Shown here in pieces: positions 1 through 11,644 of a DNA stretch of 64,000 bases. The stretch is taken from positions 7,509,501 to 7,573,500 of the forward strand of contig CM052361.1 in the NCBI GenBank assembly GCA_028551475.1, given 5' to 3'. The DNA comes from Casuarina equisetifolia (lineage: Eukaryota > Streptophyta > Magnoliopsida > Fagales > Casuarinaceae). Made by a program: the position numbers and the translations under genes. The notes below the pieces were generated by a model. It was not told the DNA's origin, did not search any database, and worked only from the letters and a program-made list of their open reading frames with translations. The first letter of the stretch is position 1. The number at the start of each line of letters is the position of its first letter.

Positions 1-475
1 AGGTGTTGAAGCCAAATTATTCGAGAAGTTTAGTTCTTTATCAATTAATACAAAGTAGCAAGAAGCTTGAAGGGGACTTTGCATTCAGTTCCTCATCCCT
101 CAAGCATGTTGGATCCCCACTTGATATACCTTCCTTTCACACATTCGTTTGCATTACTTCCAATTCTCCCATACCGAATGTTTCCCAACTTCACTTCCAA
201 TTCAACCTTCTTCTCTTCTTCCTCTTTACACCCATCATTTCCTCTTTCCTTCCCCAGAGAACCATCAAGCCAAGTCAAGCCCTCCCCTGCCACCTTCTTC
301 GCATGCTCCTGAATTTGGGTCATTAATCTGTTCACAAAACAGACTCAACGCCCTTGCTTCCTGCCTTTCCTCCGAGCTTCCTCCCACCCAATCCATCCCA
401 ACAAACCGCCCACGTCCCTTCCTCGGTTTTGTCCACTCTGTCCGACGCATTATTTAAGTCGCTTAGTACCACAAG
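1..475. other. upstream region of the GH81 gene, no gene seen
   Basis: Pyrimidine-rich, C-rich leader-like sequence with many CTTC and CCT runs, as expected for a plant promoter and 5' UTR. Short open frames here overlap each other on both strands and match nothing I recognise. A TATTTAAG string lies near 450, but it is only about 25 bases before the GH81 ATG, too close to serve as the TATA box unless the leader is almost absent. Confidence 0.5.
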
Positions 476-2662
476 ATGTTGAAAAAAGTGGAGCGAAGAG
501 TCAGAACCTTAATCCCCAAGAGTTTTAGAAAACGTCGCAGGCCCCATAAACCCACGTCGCCCCCACCGTCTCCGCCACCGCTGGAAACCCCCATCATGCC
601 GCCTCCACCACCTGAAATCCAACCTCCCAAACCATTCGTCTTCCCTCAATCCCAGTCCGCAATCCTTCCTGACCCCTCGACCTTCTTCTCCCCTGCTCTC
701 CTTTCCGCCCCACTCCCCACTAACTCTTTTTTCCAAAACTTCACCCTAAAAAATGGTGATCAGCCTGAGTACATCCATCCCTACCTCGTCAAATCCTCCG
801 CCTCCTCCCTTTCCCTCTCCTACCCATCTCGCGTCTCCAACTCGGCTTTCCTCTACCAGGTTTTCAACGCTGATCTTACTATCTCTGCAGCGGAAGATGC
901 CCATCAAGATGCCCAACAAACACACGTTATCTCGTCCTTTGGTGATCTCAATGTCACTCTGGACTTTCCCTCTGCCAAAATGAGATTCTTCCTTGTCCGG
1001 GGAAGCCCGTTTCTGACATGCTCTGTATCAGGTGGCACGGCTGTTTCCATATCGACCATCCATGCCATTCTCTCGTTTTCGGCAAACGCTGCTCTCACGA
1101 AGTACACCGTCAAGCTGAACAACGATCAGACATGGCTTATTTACACGTCTTCGCCAATCAATCTCACGAACAGCCTTTCCATGATCACTTCTACAGGGTT
1201 TTCGGGCATAATAAGGATTGCAGCGTTGCCGGACTCCGATCCGATGAACGAGGCGATCCTTGACCGGTTCAGTTCCTGTTACCCGGTCTCTGGTGATGCT
1301 GTATTCACCAAGCCATTTACCTTGGAATACAAATGGGAGAAGAAAGGATGGGGGGACTTGCTCATGTTAGCACACCCTCTTCATCTTCGGCTGCTGGATC
1401 GTGATGACTCTAAAGTCACTGTCTTGGAGGATTTTAAGTACAAGAGTGTTGATGGTGAGCTTGTTGGTGTTGTTGGAGATGCTTGGGAATTGAAAGCAGC
1501 CCCGGTGCCTGCAAATTGGCATTCATCTAGAGGTATCAAAGAAGAGTCATATGCTGAGGTTATCAGTGCACTGTCTGCGGATGTTGAGGCCTTGGATCCG
1601 ACGGCCATAACAACCAATTCGTCTTACTTTTACGGCAAATTGATTGCAAGAGCGGCGAGGTTGGCATTGGTAGCTGAGGAGGTGGGCTTTCTTGAGGCGA
1701 TTCCTAAGATAAGGAAGTTTCTGAAGGATACGATTGAGCCATGGTTGGATGGAACTTTTAGTGGAAACGGTTTTCTGTATGATGCTAAGTGGGGTGGGGT
1801 TGTCACTAAGCAAGGGGCATCTGATTCAGGGGCTGATTTTGGTTTTGGTGTTTATAATGATCACCATTATCATCTGGGGTACTTTCTTTATGCGATTGCA
1901 GCGCTTGCCAAGATTGACCCAGCGTGGGGGAGAAAGTATAGGCCTCAAGCTTACTCACTTATGGCAGATTTTATGACCTTGGGCAGGAGATCAAATTATA
2001 CACGTCTGAGGTGCTTTGACCTGTACAAATTGCACTCTTGGGCTGGAGGGCTAACTGAATTTGCTGATGGGCGGAATCAAGAGAGCACAAGCGAGGCGGT
2101 GAATGCTTATTATTCAGCAGCTTTGATGGGGTTGGCCTACGGGGACACACGTCTTGTTGCCACTGGATCAATGCTTGCCGCCTTGGAAATTCAGGCTGCT
2201 CAAACATGGTGGCATGTGAGAGAGATGGATGATATGTATGGAGAGGATTTCACTAGGGAGCAGAGGCTGGTGGGTGTATTGTGGGCTAACAAGAGGGACA
2301 GTGGACTGTGGTTTGCTCCACCTGACTGGAAAGAATGTAGGCTTGGAATTCAGGTACTTCCCATATTGCCAATCACTGAAGTCTTGTTTTCTGATGTTGG
2401 TTTCGTGAGGGAGCTTGTGAAGTGGACCTTACCTGCTTTGCAAAGGGAGGGAGTTGGAGAGGGATGGAAGGGATTTGTCTATGCTTTGGAAGGCATTTAT
2501 GACAAAGGAGGTGCCTTGGAGAAGATCAGGAGCTTGAATGGTTTTGATGATGGGAACTCTCTCACCAATCTTCTGTGGTGGATTCACAGCAGAGATGATG
2601 AAGAGGTAGATGGATGTCGGGGAAGAGAAAAACAATGCTGGTTTGCTCACTACTGTCACTGA
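476..2662 (+). CDS. endo-1,3-beta-glucanase, glycoside hydrolase family 81
   Basis: A single-exon gene for 728 residues. GH81 enzymes cut internal beta-1,3-glucan (callose or laminarin) bonds with inversion; plant members may act on callose or on microbial walls. The N-terminus is basic (residues 1-25) and then proline-rich (about 26-60), with no clear signal peptide. The GH81 core follows. Visible family motifs are YNDHHYHLGY, with Asp462 in the position of the general acid, and DGRNQESTSE around residues 532-540, whose Glu residues (536, 540) include the expected base. Length and one-exon structure match plant homologues; it most resembles Arabidopsis At5g15870, from memory. The ATG at 476 is the first in frame and follows a short leader. 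The next gene downstream is also on the plus strand. GH81 membership is certain on motifs; the natural substrate is inferred. Confidence 0.93.
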   Translation: MLKKVERRVRTLIPKSFRKRRRPHKPTSPPPSPPPLETPIMPPPPPEIQPPKPFVFPQSQSAILPDPSTFFSPALLSAPLPTNSFFQNFTLKNGDQPEYIHPYLVKSSASSLSLSYPSRVSNSAFLYQVFNADLTISAAEDAHQDAQQTHVISSFGDLNVTLDFPSAKMRFFLVRGSPFLTCSVSGGTAVSISTIHAILSFSANAALTKYTVKLNNDQTWLIYTSSPINLTNSLSMITSTGFSGIIRIAALPDSDPMNEAILDRFSSCYPVSGDAVFTKPFTLEYKWEKKGWGDLLMLAHPLHLRLLDRDDSKVTVLEDFKYKSVDGELVGVVGDAWELKAAPVPANWHSSRGIKEESYAEVISALSADVEALDPTAITTNSSYFYGKLIARAARLALVAEEVGFLEAIPKIRKFLKDTIEPWLDGTFSGNGFLYDAKWGGVVTKQGASDSGADFGFGVYNDHHYHLGYFLYAIAALAKIDPAWGRKYRPQAYSLMADFMTLGRRSNYTRLRCFDLYKLHSWAGGLTEFADGRNQESTSEAVNAYYSAALMGLAYGDTRLVATGSMLAALEIQAAQTWWHVREMDDMYGEDFTREQRLVGVLWANKRDSGLWFAPPDWKECRLGIQVLPILPITEVLFSDVGFVRELVKWTLPALQREGVGEGWKGFVYALEGIYDKGGALEKIRSLNGFDDGNSLTNLLWWIHSRDDEEVDGCRGREKQCWFAHYCH

Positions 2663-3658
2663 TTTCGTTTGTCTTGTAACTCGGTCGAGTTGAATAAGAA
2701 AGTATGTGATTGAAACTTTTCTATACACAAATCAAGATGAAATGAATCATAAGGATATTCTAGCACTTTTTCCCTCGCTTTTGCATCTCAAATGATGCTA
2801 CTGTTGAGCTTTCTAACAACAGATCATCCCGGGTTATGTAAATGGAACACCAATTGGCCATCTCGTTGAATGACTCATCTTTGTATTTTCCTACTGTAGA
2901 AACTTGCTCATGATATGAGATCCTAATAAACTTTTTTTAAACCAATAATCCAACTTTTTCACACCATTGAGCGATCTTAAGAGAGCTCCTGTGTAGTGTC
3001 AATAGCCATACACAGCACCAAATTTCCAAATCAATGGTGGTAAAGTGCTCTTTTTCCCTTCTTTGTCTTATGAGAATCATGGCCGAAGGTAAAAGATAAA
3101 GAGTATATAATCCTCCCAGACATAATATCTAAAGCTCTGTGAAAACTGTGGCTAAAGGGATCAGAACTCTGCATTTCTGCACATGGGAAAGCCAGTAAAA
3201 GCTGAGAAAGGTGTCTTTATGATACAAGTTGAACCTTATTTGACTGAAACTTGAACATGATTACATCACAGACACTTTGCTGTATAAATTGGGATCACAT
3301 AAACTACATTGAATTTTAAATTCAACCCTCTTGTTTGCATTTTTTGTTGAATGTGATACTACAATTTGTAAATAAAATAGTTAGTGGTGAGATTTTTTTA
3401 TTATTATTTTACATTTATATCTTTTAATGGACATAATTTAAATATGCATATATATATATATAAACATGCCTATATGTGTTTAGTACTACACATATCTATA
3501 GTACAATTGAGATAAAAATAATGCATGATATGCCTTTTAATTATTTAACATGCTTGTCTTCTCAATTTTGTTGGAAATACGTGATTAATATCATTTTTAT
3601 TGTTTCTGATTATTTTCATTTAGGGTAGAATTATTTTATTTTTGAGAAATGTATATTG
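2663..3658. other. intergenic region, 3' UTR of GH81 and AT-rich promoter
   Basis: The first 250 bases probably contain the GH81 3' UTR; AATAAG occurs near 2692 and AATAAA near 2926. The rest is AT-rich, with a short (AT)n run near 3446-3464. No coding frame of interest was seen on either strand. Confidence 0.5.
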
Positions 3659-3666
3659 TATAAATA
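3659..3666 (+). promoter_or_regulatory. candidate TATA box of the golgin-like gene
   Basis: TATAAATA lies about 300 bases before the ATG at 3967 in the right orientation. A start of transcription around 3690 would give a leader of roughly 270 bases that includes the GA repeat. The surroundings are AT-rich, so chance occurrence is possible. Confidence 0.4.
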
Positions 3667-3914
3667 GAGAGTCGTTTCTTCTCTATTATAAACAGATCTA
3701 CTACATTATAGATAATATACAAGGATTTTCAAAAGGGAAAGTTAGTTTTCCGTTACACACAATGGGAGCCCAATCTTTATCAGATCCAAGCCTTGGGCTT
3801 TAGATACCGAGGACATTTGGGCTTTGATCAAGAAAATCCGCTAACAATCCGGGTCGCTCCGAATCGGCCTCTCTACGACCTCCATCACGGCCATTCTCGG
3901 GGCGAGCGAGCAGG

Positions 3915-3966
3915 CGAGAGAGAGAGAGAGTGAGAGAGAGAGTGAGAGAGAGAGAGAGAGAGAGAG
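3915..3966 (+). repeat. (GA)n microsatellite in the 5' UTR, abutting the start codon
   Basis: A nearly pure GA tract with two T interruptions runs directly into the ATG at 3967. GA/CT tracts in plant leaders are known targets of BBR/BPC GAGA-binding factors, so a regulatory role is possible. It may also be a neutral microsatellite. Confidence 0.9.
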
Positions 3967-6573
3967 ATGGCTGGTTTACTAGCATGGGCAGCGGACGTTG
4001 TCCGGACCGGTGGAGCACAAAACATCGACGAAGACGATCCCAATTCTATCCCAGTGATTTTCACCGAAGAGCAGCGAAAGTACGTCGGAGAACTCGACAG
4101 GAAAGCGGCCTCTCTGAGTCGCTCGATCCAGGATCTACGGCTGAGATTGCCTCCCCCTGACATCTCCCAACGCCTGCCTCATCTCCACGCCCATTCCCTA
4201 GCTTCCAACGCTGCTCTCGCCCTCCAGCTCAACGCTCATTTAGCCACGCGCGAACAGGTTCGCTTCCAAATTCTGTGGCTTCTTCTTTTCTGGGCTTTGA
4301 ATTTAGTTTCAATTTTGTTATGCAAGGCTACTTGGTGCATGCTTTGATCGAATTATGTAATTATTGTGAAAGTGTTTGCCTTTTTAATCGTCAGTTGAAG
4401 CATGAATTTTTGGTTCTGCACTTGAAATGAAAAATAACCTTTTCCGTTTGCTGATGGTAATTAGGATTCAATAGCTGAATGTGCAATGTAAGGTCTCGGT
4501 ACCTAATAGATGACAGATTAACGTGTTCTTAATTGTATGTGACTGCTTTGGTGGAATTTGATGACGTTTTAATCTTCGGATTAATACTTGGTGCTATACA
4601 TGATATGCAGGTCCAATTGAGAGAGGTCACACTGCAGGAAGAAAATGCTGCATATGAAAAGGCTATATCAAATTGTCAGAACAAAATACAGGAGAAAATG
4701 CAGGAGGCAGTCCTCCTCCAGAGCAAGTTAGAGGTGAGATAGAAGCTTCTGAACTTATTTCTAGTGTTGCTCTGGTTCAGATTTGTATTATTGTGTAAGG
4801 CCACATTCAACTGTGCTTATGATTATCTTTAAGGAGTTTCTCTTGCAAGTGATCGTACATCAGTATTTTTTCTTAGAAGAGATCAGTTGCAGTAGATTTC
4901 ATCATTCATAATTCTTTGTTAGATTACCAGCTGATAGTTTAGGTTGTGAAGAATCCTGGCTATTTACCATGATGATTTTCTTAAAGCTAAAGGTATCATT
5001 TAAAGTGTGTCTACGTGGATTGCTACTTACAGGAAATGGATGCGACTATCCAGGATTTGAGATCAGAGCTGGAAAGCACAGAAGCCGCCTTGGTTGCTGA
5101 CCACTCTGGGAGATTCAGGGACGCAGTTGCTCAATCCAAGACGGAAGTAAATGATGGAGGAGATTCTGAGTCAAATGCTGCGATAGTGGAGAAGTTAGAG
5201 AGCAAGAAAAAAGAACTGGTTTGTCAAGTCCTTATAATTGATATTAATTTTCTTTTGTTCCTCACTCTTATTCCTCAAGATTGAATTTGTTATTTTCACT
5301 AAATTATTGATCAATCTTGTCAGAGTTCAACAGAGGAGGTAGTTCAAGATTTGGAGAGAAGATGGGCGCAAGTTCAGGAGAAGGCATTAAAGCTGCCTAC
5401 CCCAGGTATCTAACATTGACAATTTATTTAGTGTTTGTTTTAATCCTCTGATCACACTTCCAAACTTGTATTTTGCGAGTAGGCTAGGCATTAGGCATGC
5501 AGATAGATCCTTCATTGTATGTGGATCAGTGTCAAATGAAACTAATAGTGAGGATAAATTGAAAGATAAAATGAATCTGAAGACAGTACATAGTCTTTTG
5601 TTTTGAACCCTAGTTTTTCTATTATTATGATGTTGGTCAAATTTGAAGAATGGACTTTCTACATTTTCTCTGGGAAACCTGGGTTGTAAATTGTGAACAT
5701 GTGCAGCTTAGAAGATCTAATTCCAGCAAGGAACTCAATGATGTCAATTTTGAGTATTTGAATTATGGTTGTAAACATTTAGATTGAAGGTGTCGAAGGG
5801 GAGCAGATGTATGATTGATGGGATTGTGAACCTAAAAATTGGACATCCAGTGATTTCCTGCATGCAGCAACCTAGAGGCATAACCTAGCTTTTTTGGTTT
5901 TGTTCAATTTATTGGCCTTTACACTTTATGGTCCTATAAAGACTTTTTCAGGTGGACTTTTTGCATCGTTTTCATGAGTTTTAATGGTTGTGAAATTCAT
6001 GTATAATTCCTGTCGAGTGTAACACAATTCAAAAGGTCGTTGATTTGTGGATGTATTTTGACTTTGAGATATATCTATTAATGCAGCTCAGAGAGAGAAG
6101 ATATTAGATAAACAGCTTCACAGCCTTATTGAGCAACTTGCTGCAAAACAGGTTGATTTAGGCTTCTTTTGTATACCCTACAGTTTCGCACTTGAGGCTG
6201 TATCTATTCTTGGCGTAGTTAAAAATTTCATTTAAGGAGAGAGTTCATTCAATATATTCTGTTTTGCGAATAGGCACAAGCAGAAAGCCTGTTTAGTGAA
6301 GTACACCTGAAAGAAATGGAGCTAGAAAGATTGAATGGATTATGGAGGGTTGAAAGCAGCAACCTGGAAGTGAATACTGCCAGGAATCGGTTTGGAAGAA
6401 GTATATCTGAGAGAGGATCTGCTTCTTCAGATTATGTTGTTGATGTTGATCTCAAGCCTCCTTACCCTGGTGGCCGATCTGAAATTCAGCAGAAACTTCT
6501 GCTACTAAGGTCGTCATTTGTGCTCTACATTTTTGCTTTACATATACTGGTTTTCATCAAGATTTCGTTTTAA
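3967..6573 (+). CDS. tail-anchored coiled-coil protein, golgin family A-like
   Basis: Six exons were joined by hand: 3967-4257, 4611-4733, 5033-5218, 5324-5405, 6087-6151 and 6274-6573. All junctions are GT-AG and the frame stays open, giving 348 residues. The N-terminus (MAGLLAWAADVV) leads into a mostly charged, heptad-rich coiled coil from about residue 35 to 300. The last 20 or so residues form a hydrophobic segment (FVLYIFALHILVFIKISF) with almost nothing after it, which is a classic C-terminal tail anchor. This suggests insertion in the Golgi or ER membrane with the coiled coil in the cytosol, probably for tethering or scaffolding. It resembles Arabidopsis At5g15880, annotated 'golgin family A protein', from memory. 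Molecular function is not established by sequence. Intron 4 (5406-6086) is the longest. Confidence 0.85.
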
Positions 6574-7315
6574 AGATTACCCTGCATGCCGAGTGTGCTG
6601 AAGCTTCATCAACATTTCTTTGCGTGATAAACATATGTAGTTACTCGGTTCTATCCCCACACTCGAGCTTATGAGAAACTTTCTTATGTACATTCAATGT
6701 ATTATTATGTATATGCTCGTTCAACTTCAGACTGAGTTGTTTCATCATTGAATGCTGTACTTTGGTACATTTTAGACAGATTTACGTGGAAGCAAAATAC
6801 TCCAACACAGATTAAGTACGGAAAGAATGAATACTTGATACAGCTTTGAAGCAAAGAGTTCAACAGTATCACTGAGACTTTGGATGAATGTGAAATATCC
6901 TTCGTTTCAGGTTGATGAATGACCACTCACCTGGCCCTAAAGTCTATACATTTGCTAATCTCTCTTCAAGCCCCGAGTATCTTTTTGGTTCAAAAATTTT
7001 CCGACTGTATAATGACCTAAACAACATGCCCCCCTTTCCTGCTAAACTTGATTATTGGCGCACACAACTAACATAATGTTAGCAAAAGGATTTAAAAAGA
7101 GAACCTTCATTTCCTTGAGACAAAGTTGAGCAGCTACATAATCGCACTAGACAGAATCTAAACTGTTCACAAATTCTCATTCTGTAGGGGAAGAAAGTTT
7201 CTTTACAAAAATCAACTCGTAAACCCAGTGAATTTTATGTATTGTTTATGGAACATGCTATTACAGTGGAAAGAATTGATAAATAGTCTAGTGAAACGTA
7301 TAACATATGGACTTC
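6574..7315. other. convergent intergenic region
   Basis: This lies between the stop of the golgin-like gene (+) and the stop of TBL copy A (-), so it should contain both 3' UTRs. No coding or RNA feature was recognised. Confidence 0.5.
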
Positions 7316-8726
7316 CTAAGTTCTTTTCCGCAGTTTCCTTCCCAGTGACATCTTATCTTCCCTCTTCTTCAACATATGAATCAAAAATTCATTCCATGTG
7401 TCAATAGGACCTGGCAAGCACCAGTGGACGCAGTCGGCTATCGTCACATTGCTGTGTGGCGAGTGCCCGTAATGGTTTGGATGTCCATCTGGCCGCAGCA
7501 ACATGGCTTCGGTTGTATCTAACAAGCTAAATTGCAAACCCTTCCTGCTTGCTTCCCTTGCAGCTGCTCTGTGCTCCTCTACCTGAGTGAAGTACATATC
7601 CAGAATAAACTGCTCTACCTTCAGCTCTTCCTTTGTAAATGGCCTTGTCCTCACGCAACTTCCTCCTTTGTTCCAGTCCCCATTCTCAAAATGTGCTGGA
7701 GAAAATGTCCTCAAAAATGTCACCCCTTTGTAGTCTTTGAGGTCCAGAATGGTTCTAAAAGCAGTTCGAAAGGCCTTTCTGTATCCGTAGTAGTGTGTAA
7801 GGTCTGTGATATTCTCTTGTTGGCACTTGTGACAACCAACAAGGTGGCCATTTTCATAGAACATTAGTGGTCGAAAGAACCATTGTCCAGCTGATAATAT
7901 TACATAGTCGAATTTAGCAACTTCTGTTGCCCATGGCTTGTCAACCTCATCTAAATAGAGGTTCATGTTGCTGTCGTAATTGTGACCACTGGGGTCGGAT
8001 TCATTGGCTTTAACCAGAAACGGAGCCCAGAGCGTTGCCAATGTGAAATTGTAGTCAGCATAAAAGAAGTGTTTGAAATTCGTGTCTGACGTATAGGTTT
8101 GAGATATATCTTCTGGATAAACCACCTGAAAAGAAGTAGAACAGAGGTTATTTCTGATGCAATCAGTCTTAGAATTATTGCCAAGACTGATCATCGAAGA
8201 TTGCAAACTTTCTTCAAGAAGACAGAAACACACTGCTGGAGAGTGATTGAACACTTACGGTAGCCAAGAGGCACAACAGTGACTGCATTTGGTTTCGTCC
8301 GACGGAGTCTCCAACAAAGGCAAGTGACTTCCCTCTGACGAGCTCCAAGAACTGAGCTGCATCAAAGACAGGTAGCTCACATTCATCTGGCTTCCACCTC
8401 CACTTCATGAAATCTACATCAGGTCTCCCAAACTTCATGCAGTTTAGCTGATCGAAGATCAAATTGCACGTTGCATTTGTGTACTGAGGCCCCTCGGGAA
8501 AAGGAACCCATTGTCCACTGAATATATTGCATCCTTTACCAGATCCTACGCTCTCCACGCCATGGTTATTGATCTTAGGAGAAGGCAATGGCGTATGTAC
8601 GTTTCTGTTTAAGCAAAGAGGGATTATGGTGAGGAGGATCAAGACAGCGGCTAGCTGAAAAGCTTGTTTGGGGATGTCGGTTAACGTAGGTTTTCCAATA
8701 GGAAACTCGTCGGCATGAAACTTCAT
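7316..8726 (-). CDS. trichome birefringence-like protein (TBL, PMR5/DUF231), copy A
   Basis: Two exons, 8259-8726 and 7316-8125, are separated by a 133-base phase-0 intron, giving 425 residues. TBL proteins are Golgi type II membrane enzymes that O-acetylate wall polysaccharides (xyloglucan, xylan, mannan or pectin, depending on clade). A short cytosolic N-terminus precedes one membrane segment (about residues 26-41). A TBL domain with CNIFSGQWV and YTNATC follows, then the GDS motif in [10 protein letters not shown] (139-141) and the DxxH motif in [14 protein letters not shown] (Asp387, His390). Both catalytic motifs are intact. The set resembles the Arabidopsis TBL19/20/21 group (At5g15890, At5g15900), matching the neighbouring genes. 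The polysaccharide substrate cannot be read from the sequence. It is one of three tandem copies on this strand. Confidence 0.92.
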
Positions 8727-8841
8727 GGTGGATAAGTGTCAAGAAAAAGAAAACTCTGTTGAATTTATGTATATGTTGTCGGTAGCCAGTATGTGGAGTT
8801 TGGACAATGATTTTGCTACCACACACTTCATGGTGGATAAG
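8720..8841 (-). repeat. 17-base direct repeat duplicating the TBL-A start-codon context
   Basis: The stretch around the ATG of copy A (8720-8736) recurs exactly at 8825-8841. On the gene strand both read CTTATCCACCATGAAGT. The upstream copy carries its own ATG at 8831, which is in frame with the real start but is closed by a TGA just before it. The result is a uORF of about 30 codons if the leader includes it. Confidence 0.85.
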
Positions 8842-9544
8842 CTGCTGTTAGATGTAAGGTCTGGGTATGTGGTGTACCAACTAAATGATCACCCTCATAT
8901 TGCTTGTTTTTTTTCTATGGATTCCATCATGATTCATTATCGATACTAACTTGCAAGTAAAGAAGGAAAAAGAAAATTGCTTTCCTAATCAATTCTGTGG
9001 TCTGTATTATTATTCTTAAAAAAACAGAACAATCAGATTGCCAGGTACTTTTGTATGGAAATTTTGCAAGAAGAGAAAAAGATTTACTTTGAATCTCTAA
9101 GGTTGCATCCAAATTACATCTTGTTTCCTTCTCTGACAAGGTACATAGAAAGCAGTCATAAAAATTAGAAGTTTCTATAGCCTAGTGCTAGATTAAATTT
9201 CTTTTAGCCACTAAACGTGTTCAAACAAGCTTGGTTGGTGGTAAAAGCAGTCCAGCTTCATGTACTTCCCCCCCTTTTCTACCTATTTGTAGTTCAGATC
9301 ACCTGAACAGATGACAACTATGATGGGCTGAAGAAAGACAAAAGGAATAAAGCTCATGAGGTTTTATAAGTTTCATAGGCAGGATATAGTGGCGATTTAC
9401 TGTCAAATTTCTAGCATTTGCGTTCTTCATCCATATATCTCTTCTTGGCGAGAAAGTTAAACGCAGATGATTCTCCCTTTGGGGAGAAGGGCGTGGTGAC
9501 TGATGCTAGTTAGATGTGAGTTGCATAAGAATAAAAGTAACTAC
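8842..9544. other. intergenic region upstream of TBL copy A
   Basis: AT-rich sequence, presumably the promoter and distal upstream region of copy A. No gene was seen. Confidence 0.45.
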
Positions 9545-10085
9545 GTTCATGGCACATGCTATCAGAAAAGTGAACATAAACAGTTTTCTATTGTCTCATG
9601 CCACTTCAAAAAGGAGAGGTAAGTCTGGAATTTGGATTCAAGCAATTATTGAACAGGACCTCCAAGCTAAAGCCGAGTCGGTGCTTATAAAACATTCAAG
9701 TCAAATAATAGAGGTTAGGTTATATGTCTAATATTTTCTTTGGCGATATATTGTAAACAAAACTTTGGTTAAGAGGTCAATTTTGGTTATTGAAGTTGGT
9801 GGTTGGAGTTCTTCACGCTGCCTTAGTATAAATTCTGTGTTCATGGCACATGCTATTCGAAAAGTGAAATTGGACAAACAGTTTTCTGGTGCCTCACGCC
9901 AAACGGAAGAGGAGAGGTCAGGGTTGGGATTCAAAGTCAAAAAATTTATTGAATAGGACCATACAATCTAATCTGAATTGGTGCCCACAAAATATTTAAG
10001 TCAAATTATAGAGGTTAGGGACAAAGCTTTGGTTAAGGGGTCACTTTTGGTTGTTGAAGTTGGTAGTTCGAATTCTTCAATATTT
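9545..10085 (+). repeat. diverged tandem duplication, period about 294 bases, with SINE-like ends
   Basis: Two head-to-tail copies begin at about 9545 and 9839, both with TTCATGGCACATGCTAT. Both continue in parallel through an AGTCAAAT-ATAGAGGTTAGG block to a final segment near 9757-9817 and 10020-10081. That segment resembles a tRNA-derived SINE head: GGTTAAGGGGTCA is like box A, and GTAGTTCGAATTC is like box B. The copies differ at many sites. Probably fragments of a non-autonomous retroelement duplicated in place; the family is unknown. Confidence 0.6.
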
Positions 10086-11644
10086 CACATTTTAAAGCAT
10101 CACTTGTATTAAGAGACATAGAAGAATTGGATATGACTATCAAAACTTCTAGGCTTGGCTTATTATTACCCAATTGGAAAAGTCCCCGCCTGTTAAGCCA
10201 CCTAGGCTTTCAGCCAAATTTGAAAGGCAAGATGCACTGCTGTATCTTTGTAACTACGACTGTGATAATAAGAACATGACCTTCCATTATTCAGCTTCTT
10301 CCTCCAATCATTATGTTCATTGGCGTGGCTTCGGAGCAAAGGCATAGATGATTACAGAGGGCAAGGCTCTGAAACTAGACTTCCAGCAAGCGCATTTCTT
10401 TTTTGTTTTGGACAGGGTGTGCTGTTGGTCCGTCTTTTTCTGAACATTTTGTCGAAAGACTCACTAGAAGACGATCACAACTTGCTTCGTTTCAGATAAT
10501 ACATGGAAATGAGAGCGTGAGTGTTTTTGATACTTCAGTCTGTACCTTGTCTGTATTTTCCCCCAGATAACCTTCAGGTCAAACTTTGCCAACTCAAAAG
10601 AATCAGATGCAGAAGGATAAGAAAAAAGTAGAGTAGCATGTGGAAAGCTCCTACTAGTAAACAAAGGAAATAATGCAGTCTGTTCTCATTTAGATGCTTC
10701 AGTGCCAACTAATAAAAGACTCCTTTTAATTCCTTCTCCCCCTTTTCATTTTGGCTTTAAGGGTAAAAGAAGTTGGCTTTAGATACACTGCATTATTTCC
10801 ACCATTTTCAGGCAACTGCTTAATAGTTTTCAACAACAAGAACAACTTCCTCGATGAGTGTCATTTCAATAGGCCAAAAAACTATATCCAATCTGCACTG
10901 AATTGAAGTGGTGAGAATAGTTAACTAAATAATCAGGGAATTAATGGTCATTTGGTCTTCAAATGAGAAAGTAAAGGACAACCAGCCAGATGCATGTCCT
11001 TCTCGCTCTTGAAAGATGTTTCCCGCTTTATGTAGTGATCTTCGCATCATTCAATTAATCATCTGAAGGGGAGATTAGATAAAGAGTTGCAGCCAACTAT
11101 CCAATAGATTCTTCAAGGATTTTGTGACTATCTTCCAACTCAAAGAAATTTGAAAAATGAGCGCAACAGAACTTAAGTTGTCATCCTCTAAACAATGGTT
11201 ATCCTTCCGATTAGATTAACAATATCCATGATACCGACAAGCGAGCCAACCAAGTAGTCCGCGCATGAAAAACAATCATTCAGTTATTTGCACCAGCCAG
11301 TGGTTGGTGCATTTCCAGAAACATATATCCAAAAGTGGAAAACTTTGACTCGAGTTTTGTAGACTGCCTGCTTAACAGGTCTGAAGTTTACTTCGGATCC
11401 TAGTTGACAGATGCCAGTTTTATTAGTAGTAATCTTTGATTTTAATGTTTTAAAAAGAGAAAATTTGGTAATTTGGGTCGAAGCCAGGAGGTCTTGTAGC
11501 TGCTAGACTCTGAACTGGTGCCAACCTGCCCACATGTAGACTGCTGCGACCAACTCAAGAATATTCAATTAAATTTTAGTACAAAGTAAAAGTATTGATT
11601 GATGTAAATCAGTAGATACAAATCCCTTCCACATTCATCCAAAT
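10086..11644. other. intergenic region between TBL copies A and B
   Basis: No supported gene. Short open frames occur in several frames without recognisable motifs. The final part would be the 3' flank of pseudogene B. Confidence 0.45.

Noticed and set aside
3-457. Several overlapping open frames of 80-107 codons before the GH81 gene
   Set aside because: C-rich leader composition keeps several frames open on both strands; no motifs and no consistent start.
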